NCBI GenBank assembly: GCA_002500665.1
Contig: DLRY01000009.1
Location: 1-63,183 of the forward strand
Source of the DNA: Opitutia bacterium UBA7876
GTDB lineage: Bacteria > Verrucomicrobiota > Verrucomicrobiia > Opitutales > Seribacteraceae
Direction: 5' to 3'
Length of the DNA stretch: 63,183 nt
Shown here: one piece after another, positions 50,520 to 57,697 of the stretch
Layout: each line of letters opens with the position of its first letter
Numbering within the stretch: the stretch's first letter is position 1
Notes under the pieces: generated by a model
Told to the model about the DNA's origin: nothing
Seen by the model: the letters and a program-made list of their open reading frames with translations, nothing else
Databases searched by the model: none
Program-made: the position numbers and the translations under genes

Positions 50520-50990
50520 ATGCATATCGTTTTCGTTTGTTGGGGAAACATCTGTCGCTCGCCGGCCGCGGAGGCAACCTTCCGAAAACTGCTCGAGAAA
50601 AGAAACCTCGATGGGAATATAACCTGCGACTCGGCAGGAACCATCGGCCAGCATCACGGCAACCCCCCCGATCCACGCATGCGCAAAGCGGCCCAGGCCC
50701 GCAACCTGCCCATAGGAGGGACCGCCCGCATGGCCACTGGCGAAGACTTCGAGAAGGCCGATCTGCTCCTCACCATGGACGACTTCAACTTTTCCGAGCT
50801 CTCCTCCCTCGCCCCCAGCCCAGCGCTCGCCTCCAAGATCAAGCCTTTCTGCTCCTACGTCCCCGGAGATACGCGGGAAGTGCCCGATCCCTACTACGGC
50901 GGAGCCTCCGGTTTCGAGAATGTTCTCGATCTCCTAGAGGATGGTTGTGGCCGACTTCTGGACGAACTCGAGCGGGAGCTCGCCCCATAA
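50520..50990 (+). CDS. Low-molecular-weight protein-tyrosine-phosphatase family protein
   Basis: The 156-aa protein has the CX5R loop CWGNICRS at Cys7-Arg13 and the general acid in PDPYYGGASGFENVLDLLE near the C-terminus. TAGTIGQHHG-type residues (SAGTIGQHHGNPPDPR) follow the first helix. Standard length. Classical targets are phosphotyrosine in kinases of exopolysaccharide synthesis, but here the next gene is a fructosamine-kinase homologue. In other bacteria this neighbour pair has been linked to removal of 5-phosphate from ribulosamine adducts before the kinase acts, so deglycation is the favoured role. Divergent promoter region of about 100 nt with the epimerase gene. Confidence 0.92.
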   Translation: MHIVFVCWGNICRSPAAEATFRKLLEKRNLDGNITCDSAGTIGQHHGNPPDPRMRKAAQARNLPIGGTARMATGEDFEKADLLLTMDDFNFSELSSLAPSPALASKIKPFCSYVPGDTREVPDPYYGGASGFENVLDLLEDGCGRLLDELERELAP

Positions 50991-51001
50991 TTTCGAACGC
51001 T

Positions 51002-51889
51002 TTGCCCGCTTCTTCCTCCTTCCCAAGCGTCGCCGAGGCGATTTCCCGAGCCACCGGTTCCCCCTTCCGCCTCACCGGCTCCGCCTCCATCGGCGGCGGC
51101 TGCATCAGCCGGGCCAGCAGAATCGAGGGAGATGACGGCCGTTCCTTCTTCCTGAAGCAAAACGACCTCGATTTCCTCGACTACTTCGAGGCGGAGGCGG
51201 AAGCCCTTCTTGAAATCGAGGCAACTTCGACCGTTCGGGTACCTAGAGTCATCGCCTTCGGGAAGACCCCTCAAGTTTCCTTCCTTGCTCTATCCTTTAT
51301 TGAGGAAGGTTCTCCCTCCCCTTCCAGTCAGCACGACTTGGGAAGGCAACTGGCCCGTCTGCACCAGATCAGGCAACCTTACTTCGGCTGGAAACGGGAC
51401 AACTGCATCGGAGCTACCCCCCAACCCAATCCGCCCGGCGAAAATTGGCCGGACTTCTACCGCGAACACCGATTGGAACACCAATTTTCTCTCGCCAAGG
51501 CAATAGGGCAATCCTTCCACGGCGCCTCAGACTTGATGGAAAATCTTTCCACCTTTTTCGTCGGCTACTCACCATCCCCCTCCCTTCTTCACGGTGACCT
51601 GTGGGGAGGAAACGCGTCTTCTGATCAAAGGGGAGCCCCCTTCGTCTTCGACCCGGCCAGTTACTATGGAGACCGGGAGACCGATCTGGCCTTCACCCAT
51701 ATGTTCGGAGGATTCTCTCAAGCCTTTTACCAAGCCTATGAGGAAGTTTATCCTCTCGACCCTGGGTTCAAGATCCGCAAGATTCTTTACAACCTCTACC
51801 ACGAGCTCAATCACTTCAACCTTTTCGGCGGAGGCTACGCCTCTTCCGCCCAGTCAAGCATCAACCAGTTACTCGAACGACTCCCTTGA
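51002..51889 (+). CDS. Fructosamine/ribulosamine kinase family protein
   Basis: The 295-aa protein belongs to the FN3K family, phosphorylating sugar residues on glycated amines to destabilise them. Markers are ASIGGGCISRASRI, SFFLKQND with the ATP-binding Lys, YFGWKRDNCIGATPQPN, WPDFYREHRLEHQ, the Brenner-type catalytic LLHGDLWGGN and FDPASYYGDRETDLAFTHMF. The only sensible start after the phosphatase stop is a TTG at 51002, giving the family's usual length. The gene ends in TTGA overlapping hpt. Paired with the phosphatase upstream it suggests protein or metabolite repair. Confidence 0.9.
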   Translation: MPASSSFPSVAEAISRATGSPFRLTGSASIGGGCISRASRIEGDDGRSFFLKQNDLDFLDYFEAEAEALLEIEATSTVRVPRVIAFGKTPQVSFLALSFIEEGSPSPSSQHDLGRQLARLHQIRQPYFGWKRDNCIGATPQPNPPGENWPDFYREHRLEHQFSLAKAIGQSFHGASDLMENLSTFFVGYSPSPSLLHGDLWGGNASSDQRGAPFVFDPASYYGDRETDLAFTHMFGGFSQAFYQAYEEVYPLDPGFKIRKILYNLYHELNHFNLFGGGYASSAQSSINQLLERLP

Positions 51890-52422
51890 AAAACGACCTC
51901 AAGCAGATCCTTCTCACGGAAGAGCAAATCAGCCTGCGCATTTCCGAGCTTGGACTGGAAATCGACCGCCACTACGAGGGCAAGGAAATCCTTCTCGTCA
52001 CCTTGCTGGATGGAGCCATCGTCTTCACGGCTGATCTCATACGCAACCTCTCCATCCCGCTTCGACTCGACTGCATCCGGGTCTCGAGCTACGGCGACTC
52101 CACGGATCCCGAGACCGCTCCCCGCATACTGAGTTCCCTCAAGTCGGAAGTCGGGGGCAGGCACGTACTCCTCGTCGACGACATCCTCGACACTGGCAAC
52201 ACCATGAAGCGCGTCCACGACGAGGTCCTCGCAAGGGATCCGGCATCGGTACAATCCTGCGTCTTTCTGGACAAGCCCGAGCGACGTCAAAATGATTTCA
52301 AGGCCGACTGGTCCGGCTTTTCGATCCCCGATGAATTTGTGGTCGGGTACGGGCTTGACTATGCCGGCCAGTATCGCCAACTGCCCTTCGTCGGGACGCT
52401 CAAGCCATCGGTTTACGAGTGA
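51886..52422 (+). CDS. hpt: Hypoxanthine phosphoribosyltransferase
   Basis: The 178-aa PRPP transferase has VTLLDGAIVFTADLIRNL, RVSSYGDSTDP (flexible loop), the PRPP motif VLLVDDILDTGNTM (about residues 94-107) and VVGYGLDYAGQYRQLPFVG, which are the HPRT pattern. It salvages hypoxanthine and guanine. A TTG start at 51886 overlaps the kinase TGA; a later internal start would lose the N-terminal helix. Its TGA overlaps the start of the following membrane-protein gene, so four genes from 50520 to 53030 form a tightly coupled operon. Confidence 0.93.
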   Translation: MKNDLKQILLTEEQISLRISELGLEIDRHYEGKEILLVTLLDGAIVFTADLIRNLSIPLRLDCIRVSSYGDSTDPETAPRILSSLKSEVGGRHVLLVDDILDTGNTMKRVHDEVLARDPASVQSCVFLDKPERRQNDFKADWSGFSIPDEFVVGYGLDYAGQYRQLPFVGTLKPSVYE

Positions 52423-53030
52423 TGACGAAATCGAGGAATCCGCTCAGAAGGATCTATGATTGGACCCTCTCCCTGGCCGAGAGGAAAACTTCCTCTTGGT
52501 GGCTCGGCCTGATTTCCTTCTCCGAGGCCAGCTTTTTTCCAATCCCCCCCGACGTCCTGCTCATTCCCCTCTGCCTGGGAGCCATCCGCAGGGCTTTGAA
52601 GTTTGCCCTCATTTGCTCCATCGCCTCGGTCCTCGGAGGCTTGGCCGGATATGCAATCGGGTTCTACGGTTGGGAGACGCTGGAAGGATTCTTCTATGAT
52701 TTCGTACCCGGCTTCACCCCTGAAAAATTCGAAGAAATCTCGGGGTGGTACGAGGAATGGGGTTGGTATATTGTCTTTCTGGCCGGGTTCACGCCCATCC
52801 CCTACAAGGTTTTTACCGTTGCCAGCGGGGTCATGGACATGGCCTTGATTCCCTTCCTCCTTGCTTCCGCAGTCAGCCGCTCGGCTCGTTTTTTTCTGGT
52901 CGCCATCCTCATCTCGAAATTCGGCGAGCCAATGAAGGAGAGGATCGACCGGCACTTCAACAAGTGCGCCCTCGCCTTCGGAGTCCTGCTTGTGGGCGGT
53001 TTCCTGCTCCTAAAGGTGGTCCTCCACTAG
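52422..53030 (+). CDS. VTT-domain (YqaA/DedA-like) membrane protein
   Basis: The 202-aa inner-membrane protein has the VTT features WLGLISFSEASFFPIPPDVL and LIPLCLGAIRRALKFALICS, then a GGLAGYAIGFYGWE segment and FLAGFTPIPYKVFTVASG with the conserved proline pair. These match the YqaA branch of the DedA family, thought to act in lipid or ion transport across the membrane. The C-terminal helix is FGVLLVGGFLLLKVVL. The ATG at 52422 shares its A with the hpt TGA. Its stop lies 16 nt from a convergent gene. Confidence 0.85.
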   Translation: MTKSRNPLRRIYDWTLSLAERKTSSWWLGLISFSEASFFPIPPDVLLIPLCLGAIRRALKFALICSIASVLGGLAGYAIGFYGWETLEGFFYDFVPGFTPEKFEEISGWYEEWGWYIVFLAGFTPIPYKVFTVASGVMDMALIPFLLASAVSRSARFFLVAILISKFGEPMKERIDRHFNKCALAFGVLLVGGFLLLKVVLH

Positions 53031-53045
53031 AGCTGCCGGCCGGGC

Positions 53046-54203
53046 CTACTTGATCTCGATCTCGAGGCGACGGTTCTTGTCGATCTCGCCCCCTTCCCGA
53101 TCTTGGTAGTAATAGCGGTAATGCTGGAAAGGGAAAACCCCGGAGTAACTGCCAACGTGAAGGGCGGAATCCCGCAGTGACTTTGGAGCCACCGTCAATT
53201 TCCTGCGGCCGAGAAGCTTGCCCGTGGTGAGGGCCGACTGGATGCCCTTCGAGAAACTCAGCTTCTTTTTTGCGTCTATCCATTTCTCCAAGTAGGGAAT
53301 CCTTTCCTTGGACCCGGAACTGGAAACCACGTCGAGGGCCGTATCGTCGACGATGGATTCCCATTGGGCAAGGCCATCGCCATCCTTGACCTCAATGGAA
53401 TCGGGGACCGCAAGCCTAAGGGCGATGATCGTCGGGTGCTCGACCCCGGAAGGGTCCTCCGCCTTTCCCCAGATGGCAATCCGTCTGGAGCTGGCCTCAA
53501 AGCCGATTTCCATGCTGACCCCATCCTCGAGCTTGGCCACCAGTTTCATCCGCCCGAGTTTCTCGGAGGGCTCGGGAGGGTTCTCGAAGCCCGTGACCTT
53601 GCGGTAGTAATAATGGTAGTCGCTCCTCGTGACGTGATAGGCATAGGTCGATCCCTTTGGGTGAGGCTTGGAGTAGTACCCGTGGTTGAACTGGAGGATG
53701 ATGGGACGACCGTTGAGGAGGTTTTCGCTCCCGTCCTTCAAATAGAGATGGAATGTCCCGTTGCCATGAAGGGCCACGTCGTGGGTGGAGGTCTCGAGGA
53801 CGGAATGGAACTGGGCCCACTTGCCCGAGCCGAGGACAGGCAGGACCGTCTTGCCTCCCTGCCCGATGGGTTTGGACGAGGTCTTGGTCGTTGAGGAACC
53901 GGAGCTTTGCCCGGCGGGCGGGGAAGTCTCGGGGGCGGGAGCAACCGGGACAAGGGGAGGAACGGAGGGAGCGGAAAGCTTGCGAGCCTGTGCCTGAGAC
54001 TCCTCGCTGAGGTCAGCCAGTTTCAGAACGAAATTACGGCCGTTGAGAAAAATCGTGACCGTCTCGGCATCGCTCCGCAAGAACTTGGCCTTGATGGTCC
54101 GTCCCGCCTTGTTCGTCCATTCGTGGATCTGCACTTGACCGAAGGAAAGGGAAAGAGGAAGAGCGAAGATGAGCAGAAAAAGAAGACGGGGCGAGGTTTT
54201 CAT
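53046..54203 (-). CDS. Exported SHD1-domain protein of unknown function
   Basis: The 385-aa protein has a signal peptide (SPRLLFLLIFALPLSLSFG), then an SHD1-like domain at about 26-73 (EWTNKAGRTIKAKFLRSDAE ... VLKLADLSEESQ), a Pro/Ser/Thr-rich linker, and a larger C-terminal region (about 125-385). That region has WAQFHSVLETSTHDVALHGN, FNHGYYSKPHPKGSTYAYHV and HYYYRKVTGFENPP. The large region has many aromatic residues and looks like a beta-sandwich, but I cannot name it. SHD1 pieces are common in planctomycete and verrucomicrobial exported proteins. It is third in the run ABC-F, tdk, this gene. Confidence 0.75.
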   Translation of the reverse strand: MKTSPRLLFLLIFALPLSLSFGQVQIHEWTNKAGRTIKAKFLRSDAETVTIFLNGRNFVLKLADLSEESQAQARKLSAPSVPPLVPVAPAPETSPPAGQSSGSSTTKTSSKPIGQGGKTVLPVLGSGKWAQFHSVLETSTHDVALHGNGTFHLYLKDGSENLLNGRPIILQFNHGYYSKPHPKGSTYAYHVTRSDYHYYYRKVTGFENPPEPSEKLGRMKLVAKLEDGVSMEIGFEASSRRIAIWGKAEDPSGVEHPTIIALRLAVPDSIEVKDGDGLAQWESIVDDTALDVVSSSGSKERIPYLEKWIDAKKKLSFSKGIQSALTTGKLLGRRKLTVAPKSLRDSALHVGSYSGVFPFQHYRYYYQDREGGEIDKNRRLEIEIK

Positions 54204-54264
54204 GGAAGAGTATTCTGAATGGGTTTTTGCGGGACGTCAAATTCGCCGTCGAGGATAGCGGCGT

Positions 54265-54855
54265 TCAGGAAAGGGTCGGACCGGTATTTCCCTTGGAGTA
54301 GCAACTGCGGCAAAGCGAGACGTAACGCTCGTTGCCTCCAATCTCGATCTGGGCTCCTTCCGTCTCCATCTTGCCGGTGGCATCGATGCGGGCGTTCATG
54401 GTTGCCTTCTTCCCGCAGTGACAAATAGTCTTGATCTCCTTGATCTCGTCCGCCCACGCCATGAGGTAGCGGCTTCCCTCGAAAGTCTCCCCCAGAAAAT
54501 CGGTACGCAACCCATAGGCAAGCACGGGGATTCCCTCCGAGTCCACCAAATCGGCCAGTTGCCCGACTTGTTCCTTGGTAAGGAACTGGGCCTCATCGAT
54601 CAGGATGCAGTCGACGGGACCGCGCTCCCTTTCCCTGCGCGCCATCTTCAGCAAGTCGTCTTCCTCCGCAAAGACGAGGGCTTGGTGGTCGATGCCAATC
54701 CTCGATCGGATTACACCCACCCCTTCCCGGTCATCCAGCTTTGCCGTGAAGAGTACCGTGGCCATCCCACGCTCACCATAATTGTGATTCGCCTGCAGGA
54801 GGGCGGTGGATTTGCCTGCGTTCATCGATGAATAATGGAAATATAGCTTGGCCAT
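54265..54855 (-). CDS. tdk: Thymidine kinase
   Basis: The 196-aa protein is type II thymidine kinase. The P-loop is SSMNAGKSTALLQ, the Asp/Glu motif is LIDEAQFL, and the substrate lasso follows in GNERYVSLCRSCY. Zinc cysteines are CHCGKKA and CRSC. Usual length. It salvages thymidine in the cytoplasm and lies 37 nt after the ABC-F gene. Confidence 0.96.
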   Translation of the reverse strand: MAKLYFHYSSMNAGKSTALLQANHNYGERGMATVLFTAKLDDREGVGVIRSRIGIDHQALVFAEEDDLLKMARRERERGPVDCILIDEAQFLTKEQVGQLADLVDSEGIPVLAYGLRTDFLGETFEGSRYLMAWADEIKEIKTICHCGKKATMNARIDATGKMETEGAQIEIGGNERYVSLCRSCYSKGNTGPTLS

Positions 54856-54892
54856 GGGGTCGCTTCGAGGATTTACCCGATCCTCTACGATT

Positions 54893-56506
54893 TCAAGCCT
54901 CTTCCTCGTCTAGTCTTTGCATATATTCGGTAACGTTGCAGGTCAGCATCCTGGCCTTGCTCGATGATACCTCCAGCACCTTGGTCACCACTCCATCAAG
55001 GAAAGAGCGGTCGTGGCTTACGATCAGGGCGGTTCCCTCGAAAAGGTTCAAGGCTTCCTGGAGAACCTCCTTGCTTCGAATGTCGAGGTGGTTGGTCGGC
55101 TCGTCCATGATGAGAAAATTGCAGGGCTTCATGAGCAGTTTGGCCAAGGCCACGCGGTTTCTCTCCCCACCCGAAAGGACGGAGGTCTTCTTGAAAACGT
55201 CGTTGCCGCTAAAAAGCAAGGCCCCGAGGGCGCCCCGGGGATTTGCATCGGGGTTTTCGCTGAGGACTTCCTCGACTTCCGTGAGAACGTCGTTGGCGGG
55301 ATTCAGTTCCTCCGCTTGGTGCTGGGCGAAGTAGCCGATCACCGTATTGACGCCCACCTCCCTTGCCCCCTCCTGGAAGGGTTCGACCCCGGCCAGGATC
55401 CGAGCAAGGGTCGACTTCCCAGCTCCATTCACTCCGACCACGGCAATGCGGTCGCCCTTCTCGATCCTTAGGTCCAGCCCCTTGAACACCTCCAGGTCGT
55501 CATAGGACTTGGACAGGTTCTCAATCTCCACGACCTTCTGACTAGCGGGTGGCGAGGGAGGAAAACGGAAGTAGATCTTTTTCTCTTCCGCCTCGGGCTT
55601 GACCAGCTCCATCTTCTCCAGGGCCTTGATCCGGCTTTGTACCATGGCCGCCTTCTTGACGTTGGACCGGAAGCGGTTAATGAACTCCTTCTCCTTCTGG
55701 ATCTCCTTCTTCTGGTTAACGTAGGCCTTGCGCTGCCTCTCCTTGCGGGCGGCGCTTTCGCGTAGGTAAAACCCATAGTTGCCCTTGTAGCTGTTGAGGG
55801 CGCCCATCTTTAGCTCGAGGGTCCGCTCGGTGACCGTCTCCAGGAAGGCCCGATCGTGCGAGATCACGAGGATGGCCCCCTGGTAGCTCTTGAGGTAATT
55901 CTCCAGCCAGTGCTGGGAAACCACGTCGAGGTGATTGGTAGGCTCATCCAGAATGAGAAGAGAAGGGGATTGGAGGAGAAGCTTGCCCAGGGCGATCCTC
56001 ATTTGCCAGCCCCCCGAAAACTCCTCCAGTTGACGGTCGACGTCCGCCAGGGAGAAGCCCATGCCCATCATGATTTTCTCAATCCTGGCATTCATTTTCT
56101 CGGGCTCGAAGGAAGCGAGTTGCTCTTCCCATGATCCCATCAGGTCGATCAGGTCGTAAAATTCCTCCGTGTCGGGATCCATCTCGCCAAGCTTGACCTC
56201 GGCATCATCGAGCTTCTCCTTGAGAGCCGCCACGTCGGCAAAGGCCTTGCCGGCCTCCTCCCTCAAGGAGTGACCCGCAACCGAAATACCGTCCTGGGGC
56301 AAATAGCCCACAGTGGCGTAGTCGGGCTTCTCGATCATGCCGCTATCGGGGGTTTCATCCCCCATCAGCATCCTCAGGAGGGTTGTCTTTCCCGAACCGT
56401 TGGAACCCACCAGGGCAATTCGGTCGCGGGGAGAAATCGTTTCCGAAACCTCCTCGAAAAGCTTCTTGTGACCGTAGGCCAAGTTCACCTCCTTAATGAA
56501 AATCAT
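54893..56506 (-). CDS. ABC-F family ATPase (translation factor type)
   Basis: The 537-aa protein has two ABC domains in one chain and no membrane part. Walker A motifs are VGSNGSGKTTLLRML and VGVNGAGKSTLARIL; signatures are EEFSGGWQMRIALG and SVLSGGERNRVALA; Walker B stretches SLLILDEPTNHLD and FLIMDEPTNHLD each hold the Glu. The linker (about 240-315) is charged and helical, as expected for the P-site-reaching interdomain segment. ABC-F proteins act on the ribosome; the exact subgroup (EttA, Uup or YbiT type) is not decided here. It heads a minus-strand run with tdk. Confidence 0.93.
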   Translation of the reverse strand: MIFIKEVNLAYGHKKLFEEVSETISPRDRIALVGSNGSGKTTLLRMLMGDETPDSGMIEKPDYATVGYLPQDGISVAGHSLREEAGKAFADVAALKEKLDDAEVKLGEMDPDTEEFYDLIDLMGSWEEQLASFEPEKMNARIEKIMMGMGFSLADVDRQLEEFSGGWQMRIALGKLLLQSPSLLILDEPTNHLDVVSQHWLENYLKSYQGAILVISHDRAFLETVTERTLELKMGALNSYKGNYGFYLRESAARKERQRKAYVNQKKEIQKEKEFINRFRSNVKKAAMVQSRIKALEKMELVKPEAEEKKIYFRFPPSPPASQKVVEIENLSKSYDDLEVFKGLDLRIEKGDRIAVVGVNGAGKSTLARILAGVEPFQEGAREVGVNTVIGYFAQHQAEELNPANDVLTEVEEVLSENPDANPRGALGALLFSGNDVFKKTSVLSGGERNRVALAKLLMKPCNFLIMDEPTNHLDIRSKEVLQEALNLFEGTALIVSHDRSFLDGVVTKVLEVSSSKARMLTCNVTEYMQRLDEEEA

Positions 56507-56991
56507 GTCGGTCTATGAAATTCCTTCGGGCAAAGACGGCAACATCATTACTTCTTTCTTCCTTTGCGAAATAAGATTCCCCGCGCCATTCGCTCAGCCC
56601 AACACCTCGCCAATCGGCTTGCCCAAAGCCAGACAGACCGGGAGTACCGAAACAACCGCAGACACGAGCAACACCAATAGGAGTACTTGGTTTTAGCCGA
56701 ATCCGTAGGGGTTGAAAACGGACAAATCAAGAAGATCCCGACTGAAGCCCGACGCCTTGAAAACATAGCCGGGAAAGGCCTGGGCCAGTTCGAGGGAGGC
56801 AAGCGAAGCCAAGAGTAGCCCAAACAAGCTATCCGCAAGGCACCTTAGGAAAAGATAAGTATGCCGACTAGGGATAGAAGACGAAATGAAGGGGTGGTTT
56901 TCAAAAACAAAGAAAGGTTGATCTGAAGAATCAAAAAGGATTCTCTTACGTGAAAAGAGTTTTCCCCTCAAATTGAATAATTATTGCAATT
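56507..56991. other. 485-nt gap with a possibly decayed membrane ORF
   Basis: The gap between the ABC-F gene and the gene at 56992 is more AT-rich than its surroundings. On the minus strand a frame from 56971 to 56693 gives 92 residues with a hydrophobic part (LADSLFGLLLASLASLELAQ) and stops at TAA; directly after, in the same frame, comes a hydrophobic run (VLLLVLLVSAVVSVLPVCLA) before another stop. This looks like a broken small membrane-protein gene, but chance is possible. No RNA gene or terminator is evident. Confidence 0.3.
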
Positions 56992-57657
56992 TTGAATAAG
57001 CAGGCTCCTTCAGCCATATTTGCGGCACTGCTCCCCCTTCTCGCGTTGCTCCATCTCGCCCCGGGATGCTCTCCCGACTTGAGGGATTACAAGACTTTCG
57101 AGGATGTGGTCAGCAAGGCCTCCTCCATCGAAAAGCTTACCCGCAAACGGATGTACGGAATGATCATGCTATTCGTGGACGCTGATCAAAAACCATTCAC
57201 CGGGTGGGTCAAGGCAACCGGAGACGGGGGCAACCTCGAGACGTTGGGTCGTCTGGAGGATGGGCAAAAACAAGGGCTCTGGATGAATTGGCATGACAAT
57301 GGGGCCAAGGCTTCCGAAATCGAGTGGAAGAACGACGTGATGGAAGGTTCCTTCGAAGAGTGGTATCCCGACGGCAAGCCCAAGACGGTTGGGCAAACCC
57401 TCAACGGTGAGGTCGACGGCGAATGGAAGACTTATTACCCGGGAGGCTTGATCGAGCAGGTTTCCTTCAGTCGGGAAGGCAAACTGGTTCGCATGCAGGT
57501 CTGGAAGCCGAATGGAGCAGTTTGCCCGGAATCCTCGGTTAAAGAAGGCCATGGAACCTATGGCGAGTATGAGTCGAACGGTTCCCTGAGGCGAAGAATG
57601 ATCTTCCGGGAAGGGGTTCGGGTCGAGGCCGTTCGCCGGTCCGCTCCTCCTGGGTAA
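56992..57657 (+). CDS. MORN/YwqK-like repeat protein, probable lipoprotein
   Basis: The 221-aa protein has a hydrophobic N-terminus ending APGCSPD, a weak lipobox, so it may be lipid-anchored. Repeats of the MORN/YwqK kind follow: TLGRLEDGQKQGLWMNWHDN, IEWKNDVMEGSFEEWYPDGK, QTLNGEVDGEWKTYYPGG and VKEGHGTYGEYESNGSLRR. YwqK-like proteins are often annotated as antitoxin components, but no toxin gene lies beside it. The TTG at 56992 is the apparent start. A structural or surface role is equally possible. Confidence 0.7.
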   Translation: MNKQAPSAIFAALLPLLALLHLAPGCSPDLRDYKTFEDVVSKASSIEKLTRKRMYGMIMLFVDADQKPFTGWVKATGDGGNLETLGRLEDGQKQGLWMNWHDNGAKASEIEWKNDVMEGSFEEWYPDGKPKTVGQTLNGEVDGEWKTYYPGGLIEQVSFSREGKLVRMQVWKPNGAVCPESSVKEGHGTYGEYESNGSLRRRMIFREGVRVEAVRRSAPPG

Positions 57658-57697
57658 CCTTTTCTCGCCGGCCAAACGCTCTTGCCCTGAGTCTCCC

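Noticed and set aside
56992..57657. YwqK-like protein as an antitoxin with a partner toxin
   Set aside because: No small toxin-like gene flanks it, and it has an export signal.
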